Source: Bacillus sp. BHET2 (GTDB lineage: Bacteria; Bacillota; Bacilli; Bacillales; Bacillaceae_B). Taken from it: a stretch of 64,000 nt of DNA. Both the position numbers and the translations under genes were made by a program. The DNA is taken from NCBI RefSeq assembly GCF_005938125.1, contig NZ_VCQN01000001.1:1054001-1118000 (forward strand), written 5' to 3'. The notes below the pieces were generated by a model. The model had not been told where the DNA came from. It did no database searches and was given only the letters and a program-made list of their open reading frames with translations. Shown piece after piece: positions 10,016 through 18,854 of this stretch. Each line of letters starts with the position of its first letter. The first letter of the stretch is position 1.

Positions 10016-11497
10016 TCACTGACCGTAAACATTACCTGATGCATCAACAAATACAGTTTTAATAAGCGTTCTCTTGTATTTATCTTTGCCTTTTGTTCCT
10101 TCTACATCTAGGGTGAGATTATAAACGCCTTCTCCAAGCTTTGGAAGCTTTAACGAATCGTTCTTAACCTTCACTTTACTCTTCCTTAACTTGCCGCTCT
10201 GGTAATATTCGACCGTCAAGTCCTGTTTAAGCTTATGTTTATTGTCTTTTGCTTTCAAAATGATGTTATCCTTAGCGAAATGTAAATCCACCTCATCATT
10301 CATTACACTTTCAAAGGAAACCTGTAAGAGATATTTTTCAAATGAGGAAGAGGAAGCTTCAATCGTCCACTCCCCAGGTACCGGACCTTGAATCGTAACC
10401 GTGTGATGATATGCACCGTTAAAATATCCACTTTCATCCTTTTTCACATTGAAGATTGAGTGAGATTTTCGCTCTGGATCTTTCAACGCTAATTGTGAGG
10501 AGGGGCTGTTGCTGATCCAATCAAATGTTACAGCCTGTGCTCCCTGTTCCACCCAGACCGTTTCTTGCTTCTTACCACTGTACTCTCCCCCCCTGACAAA
10601 AGAGGAAGCATCTGATGTAACTCCTGAATCTACAACACCTGTAATGTTATACCCAGACATAGGTGGGGCTTCATTCAAATAATCTTTGAACAAGTTAAAT
10701 GTAGAAGAACCTTCCTTGATGGTCGAATGATTCCACCCCCCCACTTTCAACTCTGTCGCATAAGGAAGTCTTGAACTATTGACTGTGACTGCCCCATCGT
10801 TTCTTCCATACGCGCTGAGGTACAACCCTCCCCAATAGAGCGAGCTTCCAAAACTCCCCCATTTATTCCCTCCAAATGTATAGATTGGATTTTTATTTAC
10901 ATTGACATGCTGATCAGTTTCAGAACGAAAATAACTCATATAACCAGTTTGCAGAGAATAAGTGGCATCATTCTTACTTCCAAGTATGCCCGCTAACCAT
11001 CCCGCCCAACTACTGTAAGCAAGATCTGCCAATTCAGATCCATAATGGGGTGTAGAAAGGGTGATCACCCTTTCCACATACGGATATGCCCCGTAGTGGA
11101 CTAGAGCTGATTGAGTGTCGATACCTCCTTTACTATGGGCAACGACGACTATTTTTTCACCGTAATAATTGTAGATGTCTCGAATCTTCTGGGCAAGAAG
11201 GGCACCGTTATCCCACATATTCTTGGTTGGATACAAATCGACAAAAGCAGTTTCGTAGCCATTTTGATAGGCAGTCTCATACATATTATTTTCATTCCAC
11301 CATGTGTTAGAAGAACTATTTAATCCATGTACATAAAGAATCGGATGTTTGGAAGGGGCTACATAGGAAGGGGTGGTACCGACATACCACTGGCCGGGAA
11401 CGCCAGAAGGATCATCTTTACCGAAAGAACCTGCTTTGCTCCATGACGGCAGCAATAAAAAGAGTGCCAAAACGGTGATACAAATCTTTTTAGCCAT
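10016..11497 (-). CDS. Secreted alpha/beta hydrolase (triacylglycerol lipase-like) with C-terminal extension
   Basis: The 493-residue protein has a signal peptide (residues 1-22, ending SWSKAG), the oxyanion strand ILYVHGLNSSSNTWW, and the nucleophile elbow VVAHSKGGIDTQS, so Ser is in an AHSKGG context as in Bacillus lipases and PGAP1-like esterases. After about residue 285 a roughly 200-residue beta-rich extension follows, probably an Ig-like or wall-interaction domain. AAAGGAGAGA precedes the ATG. It would act outside the cell on lipid or ester substrates. Substrate specificity is inferred only at family level. Confidence 0.85.
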   Translation of the reverse strand: MAKKICITVLALFLLLPSWSKAGSFGKDDPSGVPGQWYVGTTPSYVAPSKHPILYVHGLNSSSNTWWNENNMYETAYQNGYETAFVDLYPTKNMWDNGALLAQKIRDIYNYYGEKIVVVAHSKGGIDTQSALVHYGAYPYVERVITLSTPHYGSELADLAYSSWAGWLAGILGSKNDATYSLQTGYMSYFRSETDQHVNVNKNPIYTFGGNKWGSFGSSLYWGGLYLSAYGRNDGAVTVNSSRLPYATELKVGGWNHSTIKEGSSTFNLFKDYLNEAPPMSGYNITGVVDSGVTSDASSFVRGGEYSGKKQETVWVEQGAQAVTFDWISNSPSSQLALKDPERKSHSIFNVKKDESGYFNGAYHHTVTIQGPVPGEWTIEASSSSFEKYLLQVSFESVMNDEVDLHFAKDNIILKAKDNKHKLKQDLTVEYYQSGKLRKSKVKVKNDSLKLPKLGEGVYNLTLDVEGTKGKDKYKRTLIKTVFVDASGNVYGQ

Positions 11498-11674
11498 ACC
11501 CTCTCTCCTTTTCCAATGAAAATAACTGTAAAGTATATCGACAGAGGATAAAAGATATGACAGGTCATGTGGAAGTTACGAAGAAAGAACTAGTTACTGG
11601 AACAGGATATATCCAGTTCCAAAAGGGATAGTAATCCAACCTTATGTATTCCTGTGATAGATTGCATCGTACCA

Positions 11675-12489
11675 TTACCCATCCTTTAAAAAATCATATG
11701 AAAGTTGTAGCATGCTAGCTGTTTGCTCGACAATCGTCCAGTGTCCGCTTTTCTCGACTTCAACCAAAATACTACGGTGTAAGTGTGGAATCATTTCCTT
11801 TCTGACATATGAAGGGGGTAAAATATCTGCTGACCCTTGAGCAATCATGATTGGAATTTGATGGATGCCTTCGGGAATCGGTATTAAATCGAATTCACAA
11901 CCCAATTCTCTACTAATCTGCTTATTGGCTTCTCTATTAAACTTGACCGCTGCTTTTCTCTTCAGAGTCTCTTGAGAATAAACATAATGCCGATCAAGTA
12001 GTCGGGTGATTTTGTCAAACGGAGTCTTACTCATCCCGTATATACCAAGACGCATCTTATCAACTATGGACATTCTTCCAAGTAAACCACGTTTAAAATC
12101 ATGATACCCCTGATTGTTTAATCCAATCACCGCTGTTAAGACAATCCTTTCGATGTTCTTCGTATACTTTGCTGCATAAGACAAAGCTAACACACTTCCC
12201 CATGACTCCCCGAATATATGAATGGTCTTCAAACCTAACGCCGCTCTCAATAGCTCCAAGTTCTCAATTTCTCTTTCAATCGAGTAAGTTCCATCCACAC
12301 TGTCATCTGATTTCCCGCATCCGATTTGATCATAAAAAATCAATTGAACTCATTCGCCAAGGGCTCCATATATGGAAGGAAAAATTCATGATTCCCTCCT
12401 GGTCCTCCGTGTAAGAAAACGATTGGTTTACCTTTCCCAATAATATGAACAAATATCTTTTGTTCCCCAACATTTACAAACGTTTTCAT
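11675..12489 (-). pseudogene. Proline iminopeptidase-like alpha/beta hydrolase, single-base frameshift
   Basis: Translation from ATG 12489 gives 49 residues including the oxyanion motif FLHGGPGGNHEFF and stops at TGA 12340-12342. The rest of the enzyme (IFYDQIGCGKSDD, nucleophile elbow GESWGS, C-terminal GHWTIVEQ) continues in another frame from about 12343 to 11675. Joining the two halves with one added base after GAGTTC restores the expected EFQLIFYDQ. Total length (about 271 codons) is normal for the family. It is either a recent pseudogene or a sequencing error. Reading through TGA alone does not restore the frame. Confidence 0.85.
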
Positions 12490-12666
12490 CTGTAGCGACT
12501 CCTTAAAGTGATTAATAATATGATTATTTCAGAATGAGATGGTTTTGCCAATGCTCTATTACCAAATAATTGGAATGGGATGGGGACTAATTGCGAAATC
12601 ATCGCCCTCTTTTTCTCAATCACTGTTAAAATAATGGTATTAAATTTAAAATGCGAGGAATGTACT

Positions 12667-14439
12667 ATGCCAGATTGGTCCTATCACGGAATATTCAAAC
12701 CGATTTTGTCCAAAATTCCATCATATATGTCGAGAGAGTTTATCCATAAAGGGATGAGCATTATTGCTTCTCTCCCTCTTGGTCCTCATATCATTAATTT
12801 TATAGGTCGGGAAGAATGTTCGCCCCTCCTAAATAAGCAAATTAACGGATTGGATTTGGCTAATCCTATTGGTCTCAGTGGTAAAATTGATCCTTATTTA
12901 ACCGGTACAACTGCTTTTACCAATTTGGGATTCGGTTTTATTGAAATAGGACCCGTGACTTTACACATGGAAATCAGATCCTCCTACCCCATTGTCAATC
13001 ATAACGAACAACGTATTGAGTTCTCTAGTCCACTTGAATCAATTGGATTAGAGAGAACAATAGTGAAATTGAAGGAAGTTCGAAAAAAACAGCCACTTAT
13101 CATAGCATTGTCGGGTAAACCCGAAGAATTATTAGTGATGATGGAAAAATTAGATCCTTTCGCTGACGGGTATGTGATGAATTCAGAAGAATACGATCCT
13201 ACCATACATATTTACAAACCCATTTTCATTTCAAACCCAACCATCGAATGGGTTCATACCTTGAACGTGAACCATATAACAGGAATTGTTGTCGAAGAAG
13301 ATGAATTCACCACTCTCTTATCAACTGTCCGTTCATATAAAGAGCATTTCCCTTCATTATCCATCGTTACTTCGGGTGGAATCCATGAACCGTGGCAGGC
13401 ACTATCTTTACTGAAGATAGGGGCAGAGCTTGTTCTCCTTTCAGATGGATATGTCTTTTCCGGTCCTGGATTAACCAAACGGATTAACGAAGCATTGCTA
13501 GATGAGATCAACGAACAGACACCTCCTCAAAAGGGTTGGCTTTCTTACTGGTATTTTGGGCTGTTTATTTTTTTGGGAGGGTTATTCGCTCTTTTATTTA
13601 GTTTAACGTCTGTGATTTTGCCCTATGATGAACTCTTCCTCGAAATGGAGAGGAATACGATTGCTGGATTTAATGACCGCATCATGAAATTTATGTCCCA
13701 TGACCGAATGACGTTAGCAGGTACGATGATTTCAGGGGGGATTGTATATACCCAGCTCGCTTACCACGGAGTAAGAAAACGTCTTTTATGGGCTAAACAA
13801 TCGATTGACATTGCTGCCATTACAGGTTTTATGGGAATTTTTCTATTTATCGGATTCGGCTATTTTGATTGGCTACATCTATTATTTTGGCTCGCTTTGC
13901 TCCCTTTTTATCTATATGGGTGCATTCATACAAAGGAAATCAAAGGCGCGCCTTCATCCACAAATCGAAGAAATCATAAAATATGGTTACAATCCCTCAT
14001 TGGGCAGCTTGCCTTTGTCGTACTTGGATTTTCTTTTGTGCTAGGAGGGCTTATCATTTCTTATCTTGGTGTCACTTCTGTTTTTGTACCGACAGATTTA
14101 CTCTATCTCTGTATGCCACCAGCGATGCTAGATGAGTTCAATCAGAATCTAATTCCAGTCATTGCACATGATCGTGCAGGATTTGGCAGTGCTTTATTAA
14201 GTGTGGGTTTGCTTGTATTAACTCTTTCTCTGTGGGGGTTCCAACAAGGAAATAAGTGGGTATGGTGGACGCTGTTGATCGGAGGCCTACCTGCATTTAT
14301 AGCTGGTATCTATATTCATTTTGCTATTGGGTATACCTCGTTCATCCATCTTTTGCCCGCATATTTTGCCATTTGTTTATTTTTGATAGGTTTAGTGAAA
14401 TCCCATTCCTTTTTTCACAAGAATCAGGATCATTTTTAG
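12667..14439 (+). CDS. Dihydroorotate-dehydrogenase-like domain fused to a duplicated membrane module
   Basis: ATG 12667 is chosen for its GAGGA site; upstream codons lack one. Residues 1-290 resemble class 2 PyrD: LDLANPIGLSG (64-72), FGFIEIGPVT, and the FMN-phosphate motif SGGI (236-239) with GAELVLLSDGYVFSGPG. The catalytic NxSSPNTxG segment is not present (MNSEEYDP instead) and the AAGxDKN loop reads SGKIDP. Residues about 295-590 hold about eight membrane segments made of two similar units, each with an HDR motif (H345-D-R347 and H501-D-R503) after a TSV..P..EL/LL segment. It is probably a membrane-anchored flavoprotein of unknown reaction. It stands alone on the strand. Confidence 0.7.
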   Translation: MPDWSYHGIFKPILSKIPSYMSREFIHKGMSIIASLPLGPHIINFIGREECSPLLNKQINGLDLANPIGLSGKIDPYLTGTTAFTNLGFGFIEIGPVTLHMEIRSSYPIVNHNEQRIEFSSPLESIGLERTIVKLKEVRKKQPLIIALSGKPEELLVMMEKLDPFADGYVMNSEEYDPTIHIYKPIFISNPTIEWVHTLNVNHITGIVVEEDEFTTLLSTVRSYKEHFPSLSIVTSGGIHEPWQALSLLKIGAELVLLSDGYVFSGPGLTKRINEALLDEINEQTPPQKGWLSYWYFGLFIFLGGLFALLFSLTSVILPYDELFLEMERNTIAGFNDRIMKFMSHDRMTLAGTMISGGIVYTQLAYHGVRKRLLWAKQSIDIAAITGFMGIFLFIGFGYFDWLHLLFWLALLPFYLYGCIHTKEIKGAPSSTNRRNHKIWLQSLIGQLAFVVLGFSFVLGGLIISYLGVTSVFVPTDLLYLCMPPAMLDEFNQNLIPVIAHDRAGFGSALLSVGLLVLTLSLWGFQQGNKWVWWTLLIGGLPAFIAGIYIHFAIGYTSFIHLLPAYFAICLFLIGLVKSHSFFHKNQDHF

Positions 14440-14555
14440 CAATATCCGGAATCAGGTATGGCAATTACTTTAATCATTTTCGACTTATTTGGTTCTGTTC
14501 ATAATAGCCAGTAAATCTGTTTCAAGTAGAATATCCAAACTGACATTTCATATCT

Positions 14556-14583
14556 TTGCACCCATTGTGCTTTGTGTTATGAT
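14556..14583 (+). promoter_or_regulatory. Promoter of the padR-chrA operon
   Basis: TTGCAC (14556-14561) and TATGAT (14578-14583) are separated by 16 bases. The operator palindrome begins 9 bases after the -10 box, covering the expected transcription start. Confidence 0.6.
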
Positions 14584-14592
14584 CGTTGTATA

Positions 14593-14630
14593 AAAACCAA
14601 TATCGATTTCCGATATTGGTTTTCGATATT
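14593..14630 (+). promoter_or_regulatory. Probable PadR operator (13-base inverted repeat plus third half-site)
   Basis: AAAACCAATATCG and its exact complement are separated by ATTTC (14593-14623). A further CGATATT half-site follows at 14624-14630. It lies between the promoter and the PadR gene, which fits autorepression. Confidence 0.7.
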
Positions 14631-14649
14631 AGAATCAAGGGGTGTTTTT

Positions 14650-14958
14650 TTGGAAGATAAAGTATTGCGGAAACTCTTTCTAGGCTTTATCCAAATCCAT
14701 ATTCTCCATCATGCAAAACAAGAGCCCATTTACGGTACGTGGATGTTAGAAGAATTAAAGGAACATGGGTATAGCATAAGCTCGGGAACCCTGTATCCTA
14801 TTCTTCACTCTATGGAGACTGACGGACTATTAACAAAAGAAGAGAAGAACGTCGATGGCAAAATAAGAAAGTATTATACAACCACCAACAAAGGCAGTGT
14901 ACTACTGATCGAGGCAAAGAGCAAAGCTTATGAACTTTTTAAAGAAATCAAAGACTAA
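14650..14958 (+). CDS. PadR-family transcriptional regulator
   Basis: TTG 14650 is chosen because AAGGGG lies 8 bases upstream; the upstream frame would run through the operator. The 102-residue protein is a winged-helix PadR repressor: ILHHAKQEPIYGTWMLEELKEHGYSISSGTLYPILHSMETDGLL is the conserved DNA-binding domain, followed by a beta wing (KIRKYYTTTNKG) and a short dimerising helix. It ends 16 bases before the chromate transporter start, forming an operon, so it most likely represses this operon and responds to chromate or a related stress. Confidence 0.88.
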   Translation: MEDKVLRKLFLGFIQIHILHHAKQEPIYGTWMLEELKEHGYSISSGTLYPILHSMETDGLLTKEEKNVDGKIRKYYTTTNKGSVLLIEAKSKAYELFKEIKD

Positions 14959-14974
14959 CAAAGAAGGTGAGGAA

Positions 14975-16159
14975 ATGAATAGATTTAAAAACCTAAAGTC
15001 CCTCATTGAAATTCTGATCATTTCAACTAGATTAGGTTTTACATCCTTTGGGGGTCCTGTTGCCCACTTAGGGTACTTTCACGAAGAATATATTCGACGG
15101 AGAAAATGGATGGATGAAAAAAGCTATGCTGACCTTGTCTCCCTCTGTCAATTTCTCCCTGGGCCTGCAAGTAGCCAGGTAGGAATGGGAATCGGCATTA
15201 TACGTGCAGGTGTATTAGGAGGGATTGTTGCGTTTCTCGGCTTTACGCTTCCTTCCGTCATCGCATTGATTTCATTTTCCATTCTTCTCCAAGGAGTGAA
15301 TGTGGCAGATGCTGGATGGATTCACGGGTTGAAAATCGTCGCTGTAGCGGTCGTTGCTCATGCCATTTTGGGAATGGCCCAAAAATTGACGCCTGATTTA
15401 AAAAGAAAAGCCATTGCTTTATTCTCTTTAGTAGTCATATTAATTTGGCAAACGGCCTTATCCCAAATCGTTGTGATTCTATTTTCTGCATTTATAGGTT
15501 TTTTCCTTTATAAACACCATACTCCAGACGATAGTAAACTTGTTGAATTCCCAGTCTCTCGTAAATTTGCGATGATTTGTTTATCCCTCTTCTTCGGGTT
15601 ACTAATCCTTCTTCCGATTTTGAGAGGAGTGACTTCCCTTCAATGGGTTGCTCTCTTTGATAGCTTCTACCGATCAGGATCGTTGGTTTTTGGAGGGGGG
15701 CATGTTGTATTACCGCTTCTTGAACGAGAATTTGTTCCAACGGGATGGTTATCGGAAGAATCGTTCTTAGCAGGATATGGGGCTGCTCAGGCAGTTCCAG
15801 GACCACTTTTCACCTTTGCAGCATATATTGGAGCGGAAATTAATGGCTGGCAAGGCGGACTGCTTGCCACCGTAGCCATCTTCCTACCTGCATTCTTACT
15901 CATTTTGGGTACCCTGCCTTTCTGGGATTCACTTCGTCGTAATCCAAAAGTTAAAGGTGCATTAATGGGAGTGAATGCCGCCGTGGTGGGAATCCTCATT
16001 TCAGCATTTTATCAACCGATTTGGACGTCATCCATCTTAACCACCATTGACTTCGCCTTCGCCGCGATATTATTCAGCATGTTGGTATATTGGAAGTTGC
16101 CGCCGTGGATTGTGGTATTGACAGGTGCTATCGGGGGACTTCTGTTAGGAATCAGTTGA
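14975..16159 (+). CDS. chrA: Chromate transporter, long-chain ChrA type
   Basis: ATG 14975 follows a GAAGGTGAGGA site. The 394-residue membrane protein has two homologous CHR domains: the first has LGFTSFGGPVAHLGYFHEEY and FLPGPASSQ, the second GSLVFGGGHVVLPLLEREFV and QAVPGPLFTFAAYIG. This fused two-domain form exports chromate from the cytoplasm using proton motive force. It is the second gene of the PadR operon and is followed by a perfect stem at 16171. Substrate assignment rests on family membership. Confidence 0.88.
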   Translation: MNRFKNLKSLIEILIISTRLGFTSFGGPVAHLGYFHEEYIRRRKWMDEKSYADLVSLCQFLPGPASSQVGMGIGIIRAGVLGGIVAFLGFTLPSVIALISFSILLQGVNVADAGWIHGLKIVAVAVVAHAILGMAQKLTPDLKRKAIALFSLVVILIWQTALSQIVVILFSAFIGFFLYKHHTPDDSKLVEFPVSRKFAMICLSLFFGLLILLPILRGVTSLQWVALFDSFYRSGSLVFGGGHVVLPLLEREFVPTGWLSEESFLAGYGAAQAVPGPLFTFAAYIGAEINGWQGGLLATVAIFLPAFLLILGTLPFWDSLRRNPKVKGALMGVNAAVVGILISAFYQPIWTSSILTTIDFAFAAILFSMLVYWKLPPWIVVLTGAIGGLLLGIS

Positions 16160-16170
16160 CTATCTATGAT

Positions 16171-16208
16171 GTTCCTCCCATTTATGCATGTCATAAATGG
16201 GAGGAAAC
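16171..16208 (+). terminator. Stem-loop after chrA
   Basis: GTTCCTCCCATTTATG pairs with CATAAATGGGAGGAAAC across a 5-base loop (one bulged base). It lacks a T-run, so it may be a weak terminator or a 3' stabilising hairpin. Confidence 0.55.
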
Positions 16209-16234
16209 GATTTATTAAACTGTCGAATAAGCAA

Positions 16235-16263
16235 ATGAGCCTGGCGACCACCGCCAGGCTCAT
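16235..16263. terminator. Stem-loop between convergent chrA and pssA
   Basis: ATGAGCCTGGCG and its exact complement flank a 5-base loop, 39 bases past the pssA stop on the minus strand. T-rich sequence follows on both sides. Confidence 0.75.
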
Positions 16264-16301
16264 TCTCTTATTATTTGTACTGTTGGCCATTACTGTGAAG
16301 C

Positions 16302-16976
16302 TTATCTTCTAATGAATCGATACGCCAGATAGGCAATATACAGCGGAGTTGCAATATAGATTAAATAAGGAAATTCTTCATAAGTACCTTTGTAAATGAC
16401 ATATAATAATGCTCCAATGAAAATCGTCACAATCGTTCCGTATTTAGGCAATGGGACTTCTTTCAGACTAGGAATTCTTATCCTGCTTACCATCAGAAAG
16501 CACATCCCAGTAAATATGACTGTCGTCACGATATTGGGAATCCATTCTCCAAACAGGGTTAGTATGGCAAGAATACCTCCAGCAGCCGTAATGGGAACAC
16601 CAATAAAATAGTGTAGCGACGATTTAGGAGGGCTCGTATTAAAGCGTGCAAGCCGGTATGCACCGAATAATGGAAATAAGCCGGCTACGATAAAACCTAA
16701 TAATCCGAATTGAAAGAAATATGTATAGTACACAAGGAAGGATGGTGCCACCCCGAATGTCACTATGTCTGCCAGTGAATCCAGTTCTTTCCCCAGTACG
16801 CTGTCTGCATTGAGCATTCTAGCGAGTCTACCGTCCATGCTATCAAGCATCATACCAATAATAATTAAGACGGCTGCATTCTTAAACTGTCCGCTTGCGG
16901 CGAATCCGATGGATAAGAATCCACAATACAAATTCCCCAAGGTCACCATATTGGGTATTTTTTTCGTAAATTTCAT
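16302..16976 (-). CDS. pssA: CDP-diacylglycerol-serine O-phosphatidyltransferase
   Basis: The 224-residue integral membrane enzyme makes phosphatidylserine from CDP-diacylglycerol and L-serine. The CDP-alcohol phosphotransferase motif is complete: DSMDGRLARMLNADS...GKELDSLAD (DG-x2-AR-x8-G-x3-D-x3-D). Six or so hydrophobic segments follow. GCGAGG precedes the ATG. In relatives pssA sits with ybfM and psd; here neither is adjacent, and the gene is monocistronic in the visible sequence. Confidence 0.92.
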   Translation of the reverse strand: MKFTKKIPNMVTLGNLYCGFLSIGFAASGQFKNAAVLIIIGMMLDSMDGRLARMLNADSVLGKELDSLADIVTFGVAPSFLVYYTYFFQFGLLGFIVAGLFPLFGAYRLARFNTSPPKSSLHYFIGVPITAAGGILAILTLFGEWIPNIVTTVIFTGMCFLMVSRIRIPSLKEVPLPKYGTIVTIFIGALLYVIYKGTYEEFPYLIYIATPLYIAYLAYRFIRR

Positions 16977-17185
16977 TTTTCATCCTCGCTCTGTTAAAAT
17001 TTCTATTACTACTAGAATAACATTTAATCGGTACACATGAAGAAATGTTGTGAAAAAAAATTCCTAAAACCATATAAAAAAAGACATTATCCATTTACAT
17101 TCCTCTAGAATAGCCATACTATATATTAGGACGACATTACCTTGTAGCCCGAATTCAAAATCTCGATAATAATGGTGATGATAAT

Positions 17186-17662
17186 ATGATAAGAAAAAAA
17201 CTGCGGCAATTCAAATGCCTTACTCTAAAACTATTGCGACTTAAAGATAACGCTCATAGTATTGCGCTGGGTTTCACAGTTGGTTTACTCATAAATTTTG
17301 TTCCATCCTTCGGTATTGGACCAGTCATTTCTACTGCCTGTGCCAAAATTTTCAAAGGGAATCCATTTGCCGGATTAGTAGGAGGCGTCTCGTTAATATG
17401 GGCATTTCCTTTTTTCTTCTACTTAAATCTTGTAGTGGGGCATCTCTTCTACCCTATCGATGTCATCGCCCCTTCCGTCCATACTGTTGACTCCACCAGT
17501 CAGGCGCTTGGTGTAGGATTACAATTGGGTAAGGCTTTTTTCACTGGTATGCTCATCAACATCCCTATATTTGGGATTTTAACTTATACCATCATGAATT
17601 CAGTTGTAAAAAGATTCCGTGGGACAATGCTAACATTTGTTCAGAGAAAGTGGAATTTATGA
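17186..17662 (+). CDS. DUF2062 family membrane protein
   Basis: The 158-residue protein has the DUF2062 pattern: a basic N-terminus, then SIALGFTVGLLINFVPSFGIGPVIS, GNPFAGLVGGVSLIWAFPFFFYLNL and a later TGMLINIPIFGILTY segment, so three to four membrane helices. The family has no settled function. It starts 209 bases from pssA on the opposite strand. The following 397 bases contain no recognised gene. Confidence 0.8.
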   Translation: MIRKKLRQFKCLTLKLLRLKDNAHSIALGFTVGLLINFVPSFGIGPVISTACAKIFKGNPFAGLVGGVSLIWAFPFFFYLNLVVGHLFYPIDVIAPSVHTVDSTSQALGVGLQLGKAFFTGMLINIPIFGILTYTIMNSVVKRFRGTMLTFVQRKWNL

Positions 17663-18059
17663 TCATTTCCACTCTCTCTTTAACAATGAGTTTAAATCAT
17701 CGTACTCACAGAGATAAAAATGTTATTTTCGGCAAAGCTCATCATTAGTAAACTTCAGCTTCTCAGTAAAAATTTATCAAGAATCCCCATCGACTATAAA
17801 TCTTACACTCCACCTAACAAAGTTATCTGCTTTCTCTGTACTTGTATATATTTATTCATCATATCGGAAACTCCACACGTTGGCAGCACCTCCGTTAGAA
17901 CAAAACCAAATAAAATGAAACTCTTTCAAGTCTATATCCGTATATTAATGTATAAAGCTTCTTTATTTAGGGGCACATATTATATACTATTCCAGCTTAT
18001 ATTTTGTTATAATTTTACTATTGATATTGAACATAAACTGGAGATAGAGGAGGATTGCA
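17663..18059. other. Gap without a recognised gene
   Basis: About 400 bases of AT-rich sequence. No open frame here has a ribosome binding site or recognisable product. A TATAAT hexamer near 18007-18013 could serve the next small gene, and GAGGAGG at about 18047 is that gene's ribosome binding site. Confidence 0.5.
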
Positions 18060-18284
18060 ATGACAGGAACCATTGCTGTTATCATGATTTTTTCCATTCC
18101 CATTCTTGGAATTATTACGGACCATTTCCAAAAACAGTCCAAATCGAAACAGAAAATGATAGAAAACCAGCTGGAACTTGAAAAGCTCAAACATGAAAAT
18201 TTCGTTATCGAAACGCAGAAACTGAGACTTGAACTAGAGCAAATGAAACTCCATGACAATAATGAAAAAACTCAAAATTTATAA
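18060..18284 (+). CDS. Small membrane-anchored coiled-coil protein
   Basis: The 74-residue protein has one N-terminal membrane segment (TIAVIMIFSIPILGII, about residues 4-19) followed by a charged helix with heptad-like leucines (LELEKLKHENFVIETQKLRLELEQMKL) likely to form a coiled coil. The layout is like PspB-type small proteins, but I cannot assign it. GAGGAGG sits 8 bases upstream and a compact terminator follows, both of which argue that it is a real gene. Confidence 0.75.
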   Translation: MTGTIAVIMIFSIPILGIITDHFQKQSKSKQKMIENQLELEKLKHENFVIETQKLRLELEQMKLHDNNEKTQNL

Positions 18285-18286
18285 TT

Positions 18287-18311
18287 AAAAGCGCCATGGA
18301 TGGCGTTTTTT
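18287..18311 (+). terminator. Terminator after the small coiled-coil gene
   Basis: CGCCAT and ATGGCG (18292-18305) form a tight hairpin preceded by AAAAG and followed by six T. Confidence 0.85.
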
Positions 18312-18426
18312 ATTTATGACTTTATTATCTAATACACAAACACTAGAATTCTTCCGAAGTGGAAAAATCATCTGAAGAAATGAATCAGCAGGGGTAGATT
18401 CCAATTGATTGTTCCTGATCAATCTA

Positions 18427-18838
18427 CTAAATCAAATACTCGTCTTCAAGTGCCGGATTGAGGTACCTGGCCATCCCGGTCTTAACTCGCTTCATACCTT
18501 GTTTCTTATAAAAAGCCTCATTCCCTGTTGTCGAGATCAACATTATGCACGATACATCTTTCAGTTGTTCCAATAAATCGCTCATGATAAGGCTAGCAAT
18601 ACCTTTCTTCTGATGCTCATGATGGACGACGACATCATAAATCGCAGCATTGAATACACCATCATCTGAAAGGGCTCTTCCCACTCCCACGACTATCTCA
18701 TCCATAACTACCATTGAGATGATATCACACCTTAGAAATCAATTCAGTCGTATGCTTCTTCCACCCAACCGAATCGTACACAGCTCTTATCTCCTCTAGT
18801 TTATCTGGGGAGAATTCGTTTACAATTTTGATCTTCAT
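18427..18838 (-). pseudogene. GNAT acetyltransferase broken by a small internal deletion
   Basis: ATG 18838, with GGAGAG upstream, opens a 37-residue frame (MKIKIVNEFSPDKLEEIRAV...) ending at TGA 18725-18727. The rest of the same GNAT protein follows in another frame (IISMVVMDEIVVGVGRALSDDGVFNAAIYDVVVHHEHQ... to 18427). Related GNATs have about five more residues at the junction, so roughly 14 bases appear deleted. The downstream part keeps the acetyl-CoA loop (HQKKGIAS) and STTGNEAFYKKQGM. It is probably inactive. Confidence 0.8.
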
Positions 18839-18854
18839 TTCTCTCTCCACACTT

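Noticed and set aside
12340-12342. In-frame TGA in the proline iminopeptidase gene as a selenocysteine codon, given selB in the window
   Set aside because: Reading through the TGA stays in the wrong frame; the homologous continuation is in another frame, so it is a frameshift.
18725-18727. In-frame TGA in the GNAT gene as a selenocysteine codon
   Set aside because: The downstream GNAT sequence is in a different frame and residues are missing at the join, so a deletion explains it.
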